64,000 bases of DNA from Prorocentrum cordatum (GCA_963575745.1 CAUYUJ010015839.1:145001-209000), one strand, 5' to 3'; shown: positions 39,496-50,369, numbered from the stretch's first letter. Notes: generated by a model from the sequence alone, not told the origin. Program-made: numbers and translations.

Positions 39496-39810
39496 GGCTG
39501 TCTTGGGCCGTCGTCGCCGTCGCGGTCGTCGTCGCGGTCGCCGCCTTGTCGGAAATCCCTGTCTATGGGGGCGGGTTGCCGCTTTATGGAAATATGTTCA
39601 GCTGGAAACGTCGTCGCCGTCGCGGCCGCCGCCGTCGCGGTCGCGGTCGCGGCCGTCGTCGCGGTCGTCGCCGCGGTCGGCTCGGAATGCCGGTTTACGG
39701 GGGGGCTTCCCGCTTTATGGAGACATCTTTAGCTGGAACCGTCATCGACGTCATCGTCTCCTGTGTCGTCGCAGCCGTCGTCGCCGTCGCCGGCGTCGTC
39801 GTGAGTGACT
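39496..39810. repeat. GTCGCC/GTCGTC tracts and a ~115-bp duplication
   Basis: GTCGCGGTC triplet tracts at about 39510-39545, 39610-39675 and 39765-39800. The segments between carry a repeated (G)CCGCTTTATGG-A-A-ATGTTCAGCTGGAA block (about 39578 and 39709). Confidence 0.7.
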
Positions 39811-39854
39811 ATGGGTGGTGCGGCATGGCTATGACCCATGGGTGGCAACTATAG

Positions 39855-40045
39855 CTTTGAGTGATAAGACGATAAGGCGATAAGACAATGGGGCGATCAG
39901 CGTTATCGCCTTATCGTCTCATTGTCTGGCGAGGCGCCGCGTCGCCTTGCCGCCCCATCGTCTTTCGCATCGCCTGGCGAGGCCCAGTATCGCTTGATCG
40001 ACCGATCGCCCTGCATCGTCTTATCGTCTTGCCGGCTGGTTTTGA
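39855..40045. repeat. GATAAGACGATAAG repeats, direct then inverted
   Basis: GATAAGACGATAAGGCGATAAG (39862-39885) is followed by the inverted form TTATCGCCTTATCGTCTCAT (39902-39921) and TTATCGTCTTGCC. A small fold-back region. Confidence 0.7.
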
Positions 40046-40129
40046 CATGGCAACCCCCATTTCCCACCACAATGAGCATAGATATACATATATGTGCGTG
40101 TATGTAAGCGGCCTGACAGCGGAGCACGG

Positions 40130-40275
40130 CACAGCGCAGCAACGCGACGGATCGCAACAACACATCATACCAAAAAGGCAGACCACCACAGCGCGGAAGA
40201 CCAGAAACGCGGACCGCAGGAGCACGGCAGACCAACGCAGCTGACCACAGGGGAACGGCAGACCGACGCAGCGCT
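40130..40275. repeat. 13-bp minisatellite relatives (GGCAGACC)
   Basis: Degenerate AAAGGCAGACCACCACAGCG units, related to 33536-34850. Confidence 0.6.
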
Positions 40276-40909
40276 GTTGCAGCAGGTGGCACTGGTAAAA
40301 ACTTGCATGTTGAAAACGCCCCCAGCGAAATCGCCATGCTCGGCCGTATTGATGGCACTTTGGGGGTCATCTTGGGAACCGTCTTGTTTTTGGAAGGGCC
40401 GCGCTGATACCCTCAGGCAAGATTCCAAGACGACGCTCGACTCATGTATTGTTTGACGAGTGTTCGGCCGTCTGAAGGGCGCTCTGGGGTGTGGAGTCTG
40501 CCGCGCTCCTGGTCTTAGTCCGCCGTGCCCCTGATTTGATCCTTCTTTCTTCGGTCGTCTCGACGGCGTTCTCGAAACCCGAGCGGCCGTGATCCACGTC
40601 TTGGTCCCCCGTGCCCCCCTCGGTCTGCCGCGCTCCTCTTGAACGCCCCAATTGCGAAGCTCGCGCACGGAATCCGCCATGGAAAACTCCCGCGCAATCC
40701 GCCACCCCATGCTTCGAGGCGCGCGCGGGTCTTCGATGACTTCTTACATGTGCACTTTGGGCCATAACGCCCAGCTCGCATCTCGTTCCTCGAATGCGTT
40801 GTTTTGTTGAAAACGCAACCCCGGCCCAAGAGGTTTCGCGAGCCTTCGCTCGGCCGACCCGCAGCGGGGTGACGCGCGCGCATGTGTATCTAGGGTGCCC
40901 CGCGCGTGG
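40276..40909. other. unique stretch, no gene recognised
   Basis: Overlapping minus-strand open frames of 107-181 codons without motifs. Confidence 0.35.
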
Positions 40910-41452
40910 CTACAACCACTGGCGGTTGGCACGCGCGACTGGCCGTGGCCCTCCCTCTGGCCACGGGGCCGGCGGCGCGTCGCGGCAGCCGCGGTGGTGC
41001 AGAAGACAGAGAGGGCGCAGACAATTAGCGACTGCGGCGCGCATGTAGGACAGACCGCCCTTCTTAGCCGAGGTAAAGGCGGCGGCACCATGCGCGGCAA
41101 TGCGAGTGCGCAAGAATAAGCGTCGACTGAGCACGCGGAAGGCGCAAGAAACAGGGCGAGCGGAGTTGCGGCCGGCCGAGCCAAACTCAAAATCACCAGC
41201 CACATGCTCTGACATCACCTTTTGCGACACGCGCGGGGCGGCGACGAATAACCGGCCAAGATGCGGAGAAGAGAGACAGAGGTGCCGCCACGGTTGAAAA
41301 TCACAAAACTGAATTAATCCCAAACGACTCCTCTTGACACAGACGCTGTAGTGATGAGGCATGAGTGCTGGGGGGAGTTGCGTGACATCCAGCTGCAACG
41401 GTCCACCGCTCCATCCCAGCATGTTAGGCGGTCGCCCCAGCACCCCGCCCAC
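40910..41452 (-). CDS. hypothetical open frame, 180 codons
   Basis: Minus-strand frame starting at 41452 (MGGVLGRPPNMLGWSGGPLQ). It has a mixed, non-repetitive composition including GLIQFCDFQPWRHLCL, SQKVMSEHVAGDFEFGSAGR and SYMRAAVANCLRPLCLLHHR, and a stop at 40910. Two other minus frames overlap part of it. Its composition is less arginine-biased than the random GC-rich frames nearby, the only argument for coding. No domain, signal peptide or family recognised. Could be chance. Confidence 0.25.
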   Translation of the reverse strand: MGGVLGRPPNMLGWSGGPLQLDVTQLPPALMPHHYSVCVKRSRLGLIQFCDFQPWRHLCLSSPHLGRLFVAAPRVSQKVMSEHVAGDFEFGSAGRNSARPVSCAFRVLSRRLFLRTRIAAHGAAAFTSAKKGGLSYMRAAVANCLRPLCLLHHRGCRDAPPAPWPEGGPRPVARANRQWL

Positions 41453-41496
41453 CCACTGGCGAGCGCGGTTGGGGAGGTATTGCAGGAAGCGCCCAG

Positions 41497-41890
41497 GTTT
41501 TGCATTGGCTCGCCCCCGTCATACTCGGCGTTGGACGTTCCGGGGCCCGGCGGCGCAGCCGCCGAGCGCTCGGCCCTCCAGCGTGGTGCGTTCAGCTCAG
41601 CGATGGCGCGCAGGAAGAGGAGATGCGGAACGTGTTTCACCATCGACCTAAATGCATGCCGCACGGGGGTTTGCGACCCCGCGGTCATGCTGTGCATTGG
41701 CTCGCTCCCGTCATGAGTGACATCCAACGAAACGGAACTCCACGGTGGTCGTGCCGCCACCGGACGCTAAGCCCTCAGGCGTACTGGACTTCGGCTAGCG
41801 ATGGCGCGCAGAAGAGAAACGAAACATGACAAGTCCCGCCATCGACTGATGATCATACTGCGCGGGGGCTTGCGAACCCGCAATCACTAG
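41497..41890. repeat. ~195-bp imperfect tandem repeat
   Basis: TGCATTGGCTCG(C/T)CCCCGTCAT occurs at about 41502 and 41694. AGCGATGGCGCGCAG occurs about 100 bp after each, and CATCGAC(C/T) with TGCGACCCCGC/TGCGAACCCGC after that. Confidence 0.7.
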
Positions 41891-42489
41891 AAACGACGCC
41901 AGAATCGCTCGAGCCAGGGCTTTTCGAAGACGCTTCCCGTCATCCGCCAGCGAGTTCTGGAAAGTAGCCCGTATCCTTCAATTAGAAAAGAACCCAGAAC
42001 CACCGTCATCCGCCACCGTGCCGCTAGGCACGAAGTGGAATGCCCTCCTCAGGCCCCCTCGATTACTTCGTTTCGAACAGGGCCAACCACCCAGAGTTCT
42101 GAGAAAATCTGGGCGCCCGAAGGCGACCTTGAAGCTTGCCGCAATACTGTCTCGACGCCTCGGAAGCGTGGTTCGGAGCCCAAGCTCCGGACATGCCCTC
42201 AGACGGCCCCAGGGCGGTGCTGGGGCTCTCTCGGAGCCTCTTGGAACGTCTTGGACACCCTGGGGGCTGGCCCAACGGGCCCAAATCACTGAGCAACACT
42301 ATTCCCCAATCAGCGCTTGCACTGAAGGGGTCCTAGCGGAGCTTGAAGGAGTTGGCGGAAGTGGGCGGCCGATTTCGGTAAGCCGCCGGGTTCCCGGGGT
42401 CCCGGTTGCTGGTTCCAGACCGTTCACGGTGGGCGGCGTGGTTTGCGGGTTCCCGGCTTCCTGGTCGATTTCCTTATCGATCGGTCCCA
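41891..42489. other. unique stretch, no gene recognised
   Basis: Contains CCGTCATCCGCCA twice (41937, 42003). A plus-strand frame of 165 codons (42018-42515) has no motif. Confidence 0.4.
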
Positions 42490-42735
42490 CCTTACACTAC
42501 CTACCTCTCTATTGATCTCACGATCGCTCTCACAATCGATCTGACTGTCGATCGCACAATCGATTTAACTATAGATCGCACGAGCGATCCCACGATCAAT
42601 CTCACTCTTGATCTGACTGAATCGCCTTCATTGTCGGTCTTACAATCGGCCTTACTATCGTCCTCACTATCGATCCCACTCTCGACTTCAATATCGATCC
42701 TACAATCGACCTCCATGTCCACATCGTCAAGTTTC
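42490..42735. repeat. 12-bp minisatellite (CGATC-CACAAT)
   Basis: About 20 units such as ACGATCGCTCTC, ACAATCGATCTG and ACTATCGATCCC. The plus frame reads Thr-Ile-Asp-Leu repeats. Confidence 0.85.
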
Positions 42736-42835
42736 AAGTCATCCACTGATTCGGGTGTATGGTAGAATGTCCTGTGTGATTTTCATAAGCTCGCATTTTC
42801 GACTTTCGCATCGAAGACGGTCCAGGAGACCCACA
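42736..42835. other. short spacer
   Basis: No feature recognised. Confidence 0.4.
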
Positions 42836-43160
42836 GAAGGTGATCCTTCCAAGAACGCCCCAAGACGGGGCAGCTGGGCCCCTCCCGAGATGGCCCCCGA
42901 GCTCGCCTCTGCGGGGTCCTCCAGGGGGCCTCTGCAGGGCGCCCGGGCGTCTCCCAACAAAGCCTCGACGAGGCCACGAAGAGTCCTCCGAGAGGCCCTG
43001 GGTGGTCGGAGAGCGCCCCAGGAGAACGGCGAGAATCCAAGAACTGGTTTTTCAATTCAAGAACAAATCTCCCTGAAATCCTCGACGAGGCCACGAAGAG
43101 TCCTCCGAGAGGCCCCGGGACGGTCGGAGAACGCCCCAAGAGAGCCCGGACTAAAATCCC
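42836..43160. repeat. CCAAGA-type repeat, locus 7, with a 117-bp duplication
   Basis: CTCGACGAGGCCACGAAGAG followed by TCCTCCGAGAGGCCC occurs at 42964 and 43081. Confidence 0.75.
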
Positions 43161-43806
43161 AGGTGGGTCCGAAACGAACTACAAAACACAGCACCAGGAA
43201 GACCCCGGATGGCCCCCAGCCCTCCGCAGACACCAGATCCTGATAACTGTTTGGAGTTTCTTTCTCTCGGGGGCGGCCAAGAGGGGGGCGTCCAAGAGGG
43301 GGGGCGCAAATCATGGCCGGCTGCATGGGCGCGGCCTACGGGGGGGCCAGGGACGTAATGAAATAAGAAGAGGGAACTATCATGGCCTACGCCATTATAT
43401 CCACCCCCTATAGTCATCACCCCCCTCTTGGCAGCCCCCGATTCTCGACAGACTGCGTAACGGCCACCGGTGCCGTTCCACGTGGCATGGGCTGGTGCCG
43501 CGTGGAGAGGCATCGGTGGCCGCTCCCATGCCATAGGGGACGGTGGGGACTCGCCGTGCGCGCCGTCGACAGGGTAGGAGGAGTCGTCCCGAAGCACCGC
43601 GCAGCCCTGGAGATATGGCGAGGCGATAGCTGTCGAGCATGGCTCATCGCTTGCAACTGCAAGCGGTAATGGAATAGCATGGCCAAGCCACGCGTGGTCG
43701 GCAGTGCTGGGCTCCAGCGCTGGCAGTGCGAGTCATTAGTGGTTGTTTGTCCAGATTGCCTCTTGAGAACTGCAGCTTACATGGATAGATCTTGCCGTAT
43801 AATCTC
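43161..43806. other. unique stretch, no gene recognised
   Basis: Short open frames on both strands. G runs near 43269-43302. Confidence 0.4.
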
Positions 43807-44563
43807 ACCAGCTCTCTGGGCGTAGGTGGTTTAGGGCGTTTCCTGACCCACCCCTCCCACTTCCCCTTCGGGGAAGGGTTTACCTCTCCCCATTACCCCC
43901 TCTCCTGGACCTGGAGGAGTGCGGTCGCGAGGCGTTGGAGCGTCCAAGATGGCCCAAGATGGCTCCAAGAGGGCCTCAGACAGCCCAAGATGACCTCCAA
44001 CATTGCCCGAGATATCCCAATATGCGTCAAGATGGCGCCCAAGATGCTCCAAGAGGCCCCAATACCGCTTCAAGACGGCTCCGAGCGGCCACGGAGCTGC
44101 CCCAGGAGGCCGCCAAGAAGCCAAAATCTGTCAACCAACTTCGGAAAATCAATGAAGTTTGTCTTCTCGCCGTTTCGCTTCCGATGGCCTCCCGAGGCCT
44201 TCAGGCAGCTCCAATAGGGTCCATGAGGGCCCCAAGAGAGATCCCAGAGAGCCCCAAGACGGCCCCTAGGCCTCAAGAGCGCTCCAAGAGGGGCCCAGGT
44301 AATTTTAGGGGCTCCCGAGGGGGGATACTAATTGAGGACCCCCCTTCTGTGATCGACCTCCTCCAAGATGGCCCCAAGAACGCCCCTAAAGCTCCCAAGA
44401 GCGCCAGACGGCCCCAAGAGGCCTCCAAGAGGCTCCCAAGAGATCCCCAAGTCTCCCCAAAGGCTTCAAGAGGATCCCCGAGGCACACAAGAAGCCCCCC
44501 CAGACGCTCCAAGAGGCCTTTCAAACAACTCCCAAGAGGCATCCTAGGAGGCTCTTAAGTCCC
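43807..44563 (+). repeat. tandem duplication, unit 1 (~757 bp), module M plus CCAAGA repeats
   Basis: Starts ACCAGCTCTCTGGGCGTAGG (module M, as at 25871). It continues through GACCTGGAGGAGTGCGGTC and GCGTTGGAGCGTCCAAGATG to CCAAGA repeats. An AATTTTAGGGGCTCCCGAGG block lies at 44301, and it ends just before the second module M. Confidence 0.85.
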
Positions 44564-45300
44564 ACCAGCCCTCTGGGCGTAGGTGGTTTAGGGCGGCTCC
44601 TCTTCCACCCCTCCCTCTTCCCCTTTGGGGAGGGGTTTACCCCTCCCTGTTACCCCCTCCCCTGGACCTGGAGGGGTGCGGTCTCGAGGCGTTGGAGCAT
44701 CCAAGATGGCCCAAGATGGCTCCAAGAGAGCCTCAGACAGCCCAAGATGACCTCCAGCATTGCCCGAGATATCCCAATATGCGTCAAGATGGCGCCCAAG
44801 ATGCTCCAAGAGGCCCTAATACCGCTTCAAGACGGCTCCGAGCGGCCACGGAGCCTCCCCAGGAGGCCGCCAAGAAGCCAAAATCTGTCAACCACCCTCA
44901 GAAAATCGAAGAGGGCCCATGAGGGCCCCAAGAGAAGCCCCAAAGAGGGAAGCGCCCCAAGACGGCCCCAAGAGCGCTCCAAGAGGGGCCCAGGAGGCAA
45001 TTTTAGGGGGCTCCCGAGGGGGGATGCTAATTGAGGACCCCCCCATTCTTTGATCGATCTCCTCCAAGAGCGCCCCAAAAGGCGCCCAGGAGGCCGCAAG
45101 AGGCCCAAGATGGCTCCAAGATGGCCCCAAGAGGCCCCCAGGAGGCCCCCAAGAGGACCCCAAGCGGCCTTAAGAGGCCCCCCCGAGGCACCCAAGACGC
45201 CCAAGAGCCCCCCAGGACCGCCGAGAGACTCCCAAGACGTCCCAAGAGGCCTCCAAGAGGCGCCCAAGAGATATCCCACGAGGCTCCGAGAGGCATCCCA
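44564..45300 (+). repeat. tandem duplication, unit 2
   Basis: Repeats unit 1 in order. The period is 757 bp at the start and 698 bp at the AATTTTAGGGG block (44999), so unit 2 lost about 60 bp internally. Divergence over the first 330 bp is only about 5 percent by eye, so the duplication is fairly recent. Confidence 0.85.
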
Positions 45301-45317
45301 AAAGACCTCCAGCCCTT

Positions 45318-45368
45318 TTGCTTGCCCTCCTCCTCCTCCTGCTCCTCCTTTCTCCTCCCACTCCTTCT

Positions 45369-45399
<31 letters not shown>

Positions 45400-45440
45400 A
45401 TCATCATCATCGTCAGCATCATCATCATCATCCTATTCAG
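45318..45440. repeat. TCC and TCA triplet tracts
   Basis: TCC/CTC to about 45395, then ATC/TCA to about 45435. Confidence 0.9.
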
Positions 45441-45580
45441 CTTCCTTCTCCCCGCTCCCTCATCGATCCATCCAGCCTCCTCGTTCTCCTCCTGTCTCCT
45501 TCGCACGGTTCGGCCGTCCTCCTCTTTGCTCCCGCACTTCCCCGGTCACCTCAACTCGCCTGAACATCGTTTCTGGATGG
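45441..45580. other. short spacer
   Basis: No feature recognised. Confidence 0.4.
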
Positions 45581-45790
45581 GCTGGTGGGGATACTTTTCC
45601 GTCGCAGCCGCAAGCCAAGAGGCATGCGGCGTCAGAGGTCAACCCGGGCTACGGGCGAAGCCTCATTGCGCTGGTGGGGATACATTTTTTGGTCCGCGGC
45701 TCCGAGGCGAGAGACAGGGAGCGAGCACAACGTCCGGGGCGCGGTACGTCATGCTGGTGGGGATACGCGAAGCGTCTAGCATTTGTTCGT
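45581..45790. repeat. ~85-bp repeat with GCTGGTGGGGATAC
   Basis: GCTGGTGGGGATAC starts at 45581, 45670 and 45753. Between the second and third lies TTTTTTGGTCCGCGGCTCCG, which recurs in similar form at 63638-63790. Confidence 0.7.
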
Positions 45791-46390
45791 CGCCAACGCC
45801 CACACGTTAGAAAGATGCCAATGCTGTTCGGAACACAAGCCCCGCCACCCGTTGCAGCTGGCCAAGTGTCGGCTCCCCTTATCCTCGCAGGAATTCAGTC
45901 ATCGCATCCTGCTACCTTCTTGAACCATATCGCTTGAATAAGTTCGGGTGTGCCACGAACTCTTCGGCGGTCGACGTGAATTGGTCACTGTTCATCACTG
46001 TCCCTTCGACCAGATCGCATGTTAGACTCCTCCTGTGTATATGACTCGATAATATGTTCACGTAGTTTAACCAGTGTAACGCTCCGATCGACGAGAACCT
46101 GCGCGTTGGAGGCCACAAGCATACAGATATTCCCCAACGCGAGCAGCTGGGGAGAAGGAGCTGAGCGGTGGGCCGAGGGTTGCAAGGGATACGAGAAGGA
46201 TGCAGGAGGGCGAAGGCTGGGAGGCGAGGGGGCGGGCATGGGAGCGGAGGGGGGGGTGGGCAGGAGCAGGGAGCGGGACTTCGACGGGGGGGTTCTGGGC
46301 CGGAGAGGTCGAGGCGAAGAGGAAGGGCTGGGGGACATGGAGGCAAAGGTCACGTGGCAACCCAGGGGAGCCTCCCGTGCCATCCTGTCG
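45791..46390. other. unique stretch, no gene recognised
   Basis: Only short overlapping frames, purine-rich from 46190 to 46340. Confidence 0.4.
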
Positions 46391-46520
46391 GCTCTTTCGA
46401 ATCGACGCCAATCGACGCCGAATCGACGCCAATCGAAGCTAGATCGACGTCTAGATCGACGTTATTCGACGCTAGCGGAATCTGGATCGGCGCTATCTCA
46501 TCGACTCCCAGACGCTTATC
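46391..46520. repeat. ATCGACGC short repeats
   Basis: Units AATCGACGCC and AGATCGACGTCT repeat about ten times. Confidence 0.8.
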
Positions 46521-46879
46521 GACGCTACAGACGGCATTACGAGGGTACACAAGGCTCCCATGATTTGCTACCGAACAAAGGGGACGGCGGCGGCGGATCA
46601 GCACATGGTCAGAGCATGAGTTCAGCAAATGCAATGGACCGCTGTGTGCATCGGCTCACCCCGCAACGGGACGGGACAGGGTGAGGTGGGACAGGGGGAA
46701 GGGAAAGAGTGGCGGACTTTGTCATAGCTGTCGCACCTCATGCCTGATTCGTCTCCTCATCCTGATTATCGACCTCCTCTCCTCATACCCTGCCTCCCGT
46801 TGTCCACCTGGTCCTCCTCCTCCTCCTCCTTCTCCTCCTCCTCCTCAGTTTCACTCGCACCTTCCATGTCATATGCATT
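46521..46879. other. spacer with a short TCC tract
   Basis: TCC tract at about 46812-46850. No gene recognised. Confidence 0.5.
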
Positions 46880-47500
46880 TCAATCGCCGTCATCATCTGA
46901 ATGTGTATCTTTCTCCATCCCCCCCACACACATATTCCACCTACAGAGCGTGAGCCCTGGCTCCGCTGCAACTGGTCGTGGGTCTCTCACCAATTCATCA
47001 AGACCTCGCGGGCAGGCAACACGTTTCGGCAAAGCCCCAGACAACATGGCAAGAACATCAACACATCGAACATCCTTGTGGCGCAGCGCAGTCGCACGGA
47101 ATTCGAGCCCCAAAAACGTAGGAGAAGGACCCTCAAGAAACCAACGGGAGGACAACCGAAGCGAAGCCGATTCGGTCTCAGGACACGCTGGGTAGCAGGA
47201 CCGGCCGAGGAAAGTGCCACGCCTTCGAGAAACGAGCAACGACATGAACATACACTTTCGGAGCTCCGCGCTGCCTTCTTGGATCGGCGCCGGGGGCGGC
47301 GCCGGAGGCGCCGCCAGGGGGCTCCAGCGCCGATCAGAACTGCGTGCGGACCTCCGAACAACCCATGTTTTTGCTACCGCTTGTTCTCCGGGAAGGTCCG
47401 CCGCCGTGCCTCCGGGCACGGCGTGGGCGTGTCCTCGGGTCCTCTGCCCAATCCCCTGAGCGTCACAGGCCGGGACCCCAAATTCTGAACTCCTCTTGGG
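46880..47500 (-). CDS. hypothetical open frame
   Basis: A minus-strand frame that stays open from CCAAGA repeat DNA above 47500 to a stop at 46880. The non-repetitive part includes ELRKCMFMSLLVSRRRGTFL, CYPACPETESASLRLSSRWF, DVRCVDVLAMLSGALPKRVA and CPRGLDELVRDPRPVAAEPG. Its mix of Cys, Leu, Asp and Glu is less GC-driven than neighbouring frames, suggesting real or recently real coding sequence. The start is not determined because the frame runs into repeats (formal first Met at 47611). No family recognised. Confidence 0.3.
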   Translation of the reverse strand, partial: PKRSSEFGVPACDAQGIGQRTRGHAHAVPGGTAADLPGEQAVAKTWVVRRSARSSDRRWSPLAAPPAPPPAPIQEGSAELRKCMFMSLLVSRRRGTFLGRSCYPACPETESASLRLSSRWFLEGPSPTFLGLEFRATALRHKDVRCVDVLAMLSGALPKRVACPRGLDELVRDPRPVAAEPGLTLCRWNMCVGGMEKDTHSDDDGD

Positions 47501-47549
47501 CTTGGCGCGTGCACCCTGGGACTTGCCGCGTCTTCTCGCGTGGCCGCTG

Positions 47550-47890
47550 CGGGCCCACGAGGGCCCCAAGACGGGCCAAGGGGGCTCCAAGAGGCCCCAA
47601 GGACGGACCAAGACGCCGAAGATGGCTCACAGACGGCCGAAGAGGCCATCAAGACTCCCGAAGAGGCCTTCAAGAGCCTCCAAGACGCCCAAGAAAGCCC
47701 CCAAGACGGCCCTGGACCACCCCAAGAGGGCCCAAAGTCGGCCCAGAGAGGCCCCTAAGACGTCTTCCGACGGCGTCAGGCGGGCCAGGAGCCCACCAAG
47801 ACAGCCAAAGAGGCCCCGGAAGGGCCCCAAAGGCCCCTCAGAGACCCGAGGAAGCTCCCAGGAGGGCCCAAGAGTTTCCCTATAGGCTCC
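47550..47890. repeat. CCAAGA degenerate 12-bp repeat, locus 8
   Basis: Units such as CCCCAAGACGGG, CCAAGAGGCCCC and CCAAGACGCCC in three open frames. Confidence 0.85.
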
Positions 47891-48091
47891 CAAGATGTCC
47901 CCTCCTCCTCCCTCCTCCTCCTCCTGGTCTTCCCCGCCATCCTCCCCCAAATGTTCCCCGAAGGGTTTCCACAAGGGTTGGGGGAGCAGGTGGTCCGATA
48001 GCTTGGCGGAGCTCTTGCCACAACGCTCGGCCACATGGGCGATTCTAGAAGGCAAGGGGCGGCGGTGATTCGCCGTAGGCGTCTTCGACAA

Positions 48092-48297
48092 AGGCCTCCT
48101 AGATGGGGTTGAGTAGGTGGGGTCGGAGGATCGGGCCGAATCGTCCATGCATCGCCGGTGCATCGGCGACGTTGGCGATGCATCCGCGACGTTTGGTGTG
48201 AATCCACTCGGGCTGCACGTCGAACCGCATCGCCGATGCGTCGGCGATGCGGCGCGATCCTCCGACCCCACCTACCAGGACCTCACTTGGGAGGCCT
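48092..48297 (+). mobile_element. TIR element C, copy 3 (~206 bp)
   Basis: Starts AGGCCTCCTAGATGGGGTTG and ends CACTTGGGAGGCCT. The interior has CATCGGCGACG repeats and an ACTCGGGCTGCACGTCGAAC block matching copies 1 and 2. The right terminus has decayed, but TCCGACCCCACCTACC is still recognisable. Confidence 0.75.
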
Positions 48298-48587
48298 AGA
48301 CCACTTACCCCCTTGACTTTGCAAGTCCCCCCCAGCCCTCGTTTGCCCCCGTAACTCCAGACGGGGTTACGTGCCCCGCTGGTGATGGCGCCGTCCCTGT
48401 CCCCGTCGCTGTCGCCGCGGCCTGCTAAAGAGTCACACCAGCGAGACAGGCCCCTGACCGTTTAAAGAACCCACACAAAATGGATGCGCCGAACAACGTA
48501 CTCGAACACGGCCCCCAAACAATGCCACGAAACCACCCGCGTGATACGACCGTTCGCGCAAAGCGTATACAATTCCCCGTTCGCGCC
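48298..48587. other. unique stretch
   Basis: No feature recognised. Confidence 0.4.
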
Positions 48588-48870
48588 CAGACTGTGGCAA
48601 TGTCTCGAGCGAGGCGATCGTTTGACACCTCGAACTCCATTCTTGTCAGTGCTCAATGATCACCGCGATGTAGCAAGCACAGAACTTGAGCAAGCCAAGG
48701 TGGTGCCGCCAGGGGGTACGTGAATTCTTTCTCTGTCCGCGCCCAGATTGTGGGGATTTCTCGAGCGAGGCGCTCTTTTTGCACCTCGTATTCCCTCTCC
48801 ATTCAGAGCCCACTGGTCAGTGCGATGTAGCAAGCATAGACTTGAGCACACCAAGGGGGAGCCGCCAAGG
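48588..48870. repeat. ~155-bp imperfect tandem duplication
   Basis: GCGCCCAGACTGTGGCAATG and TCTCGAGCGAGGCGATCG (48585-48625) recur as GCGCCCAGATTGTGGGGATT and TCTCGAGCGAGGCGCTC (48740-48775). Later shared blocks are GATGTAGCAAGCA and ACTTGAGCA-(A/G)CCAAGG. Confidence 0.8.
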
Positions 48871-49495
48871 GGAAGCATGCGGCGGCAGAGGGAATGCAAC
48901 ATACGGCGGCAGAGAAGTAAGCAAAGCGAGCGCTCACACTCGGACTTGCATATCTTCAGTCTGACTCGCGCTTAGACTTCACGCTCAGGTGCTCACAGAG
49001 GACTGTGCCAGACGATGAACATGCACGTATGCGGACCCCTGCGTAGCGTCATGTTTGGCTCTTCGACGGGCCCCTGTCCCAGCCGCCCAGCTCCCCCTGC
49101 CTGCTCCCGACCCCGCCACAGCCTCGCGCCCCCTACATCGCGGTGGCAAGCGCGCGCGGCGGCGCGACGAGACAACTCGGGGACAGCCGCCGACGAGACG
49201 CCCGTGTCTCAGGGGCGAGGCTGGGTGTCATCTCCAGGCGCGCCTCACGCTTCAACTTTCGCCGAAAGGGGCTCCGGAGGTGCCCCCCTCGAGCTGGGGA
49301 GAGGCCGCCAGGCGTCGCGTCCTCGCACCCCCGCTGTGCACGACCATCTTCGCGCCCTCGCGCTCCCCACGATCAGCGCAGCGGGGCCGCGGCGCGCGAC
49401 GCGCAGCTGCCTCTGGGCCCTTTGGGGGTGGAACCCGGTGGTTGGAACCCACAGGCAGGGCATGCGCGGTTTCCCCCGGGACCGTAGGCGACCCG
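48871..49495. other. unique GC-rich stretch, no gene recognised
   Basis: Three plus-strand frames and one minus-strand frame run through and into the GGA tract. None has a motif. Confidence 0.35.
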
Positions 49496-49638
49496 AGGTG
49501 GAGGAGGAGGAGGAGGAGGAGGAGGAGGAGGAGGAGGAGGAGGAGGAGGAGGAGGAGGAGGAGGAGGAGGAGGAGGAGGAGGAGGGAGGAGGAGGAGGAG
49601 GAGGAGGAGGAGGAGGAGGAGGAGGAGGAGGAGGAGGA
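49496..49638. repeat. pure GGA/AGG tract, ~140 bp
   Basis: Almost uninterrupted GAG/GGA triplets with one GGAGGGAGG phase shift near 49585. A candidate for triplex or G-quadruplex-like structure. Confidence 0.95.
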
Positions 49639-49806
49639 CGGGTCGCCTAAGCCGTTCGGAGAAACCCGCCAGCAGGGCGCAGCTGCTCGGCGATATTGCT
49701 GCCTACCTGGGCCAGCTCTGAGACCGCGGGCCCCGACGGCAGGCGGAGCGCCACCTCTCCTGGCCCCGAGGGCTCCACAGATCGCCCCTGGCGGCTGGCC
49801 CGCTAG

Positions 49807-49963
49807 GTCGGGCATGTCCCCCTGCAGGCGGATTTTGGACGAAGAATTGAAAAATATTCCAGACATAGTCAAACTACATCTCAGCATAGTCAAATAATCG
49901 TCCCCAGTTTTTTTTTTTTTTTTTTTTTTGCATATGCCTCCTGTGGAGGGGGACACGCCCGAC
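49807..49963 (+). mobile_element. TIR element B, copy 2, with 23-T run
   Basis: Left end GTCGGGCATGTCCCCCTGCA pairs with right end GCCTCCTGTGGAGGGGGACA followed by CGCCCGAC. The interior matches 22681-22823 (CATAGTCAAA) but carries a run of about 23 T at 49909-49930 that copy 1 lacks. Confidence 0.7.
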
Positions 49964-50369
49964 TTAATGCTGGCCGCTCCCCCCCTCCCCTGATGCCTCT
50001 GGCAGCCCCTTGAGCGTCTGGAGGACCCCGCTGATCTCCTCGGCGCTGGTCACGCGCTGCGTCACCGACACAGAGGTGAACTTTCCGCCCATGCCTCCGC
50101 CGGAGCCGGCAGGGGAGGGCGCACAGGGTGGGAATTGCAACGCAACGAGATGGCAGAAGGGTTCACATGCACGTCGCTCATGACACATGGCGCACCCACG
50201 AACTTGACGCCCATCTTTTCGAACCCCCACTTGGATAAGCCGTTCGGAGCAACGGGAATCGGCGCGACCCGCTAGATTCGGGCACATCGCACGTCCCTGA
50301 AGGCTATCTTCGGCACGGTGCGCACCCTGTTTTTTATTTGGGAAAGTCTTGAGCCTCAGGCTGCGCCCT
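49964..50369. other. unique stretch
   Basis: No gene recognised. TAAGCCGTTCGGAG occurs here (50235) and at 49648. Confidence 0.4.
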
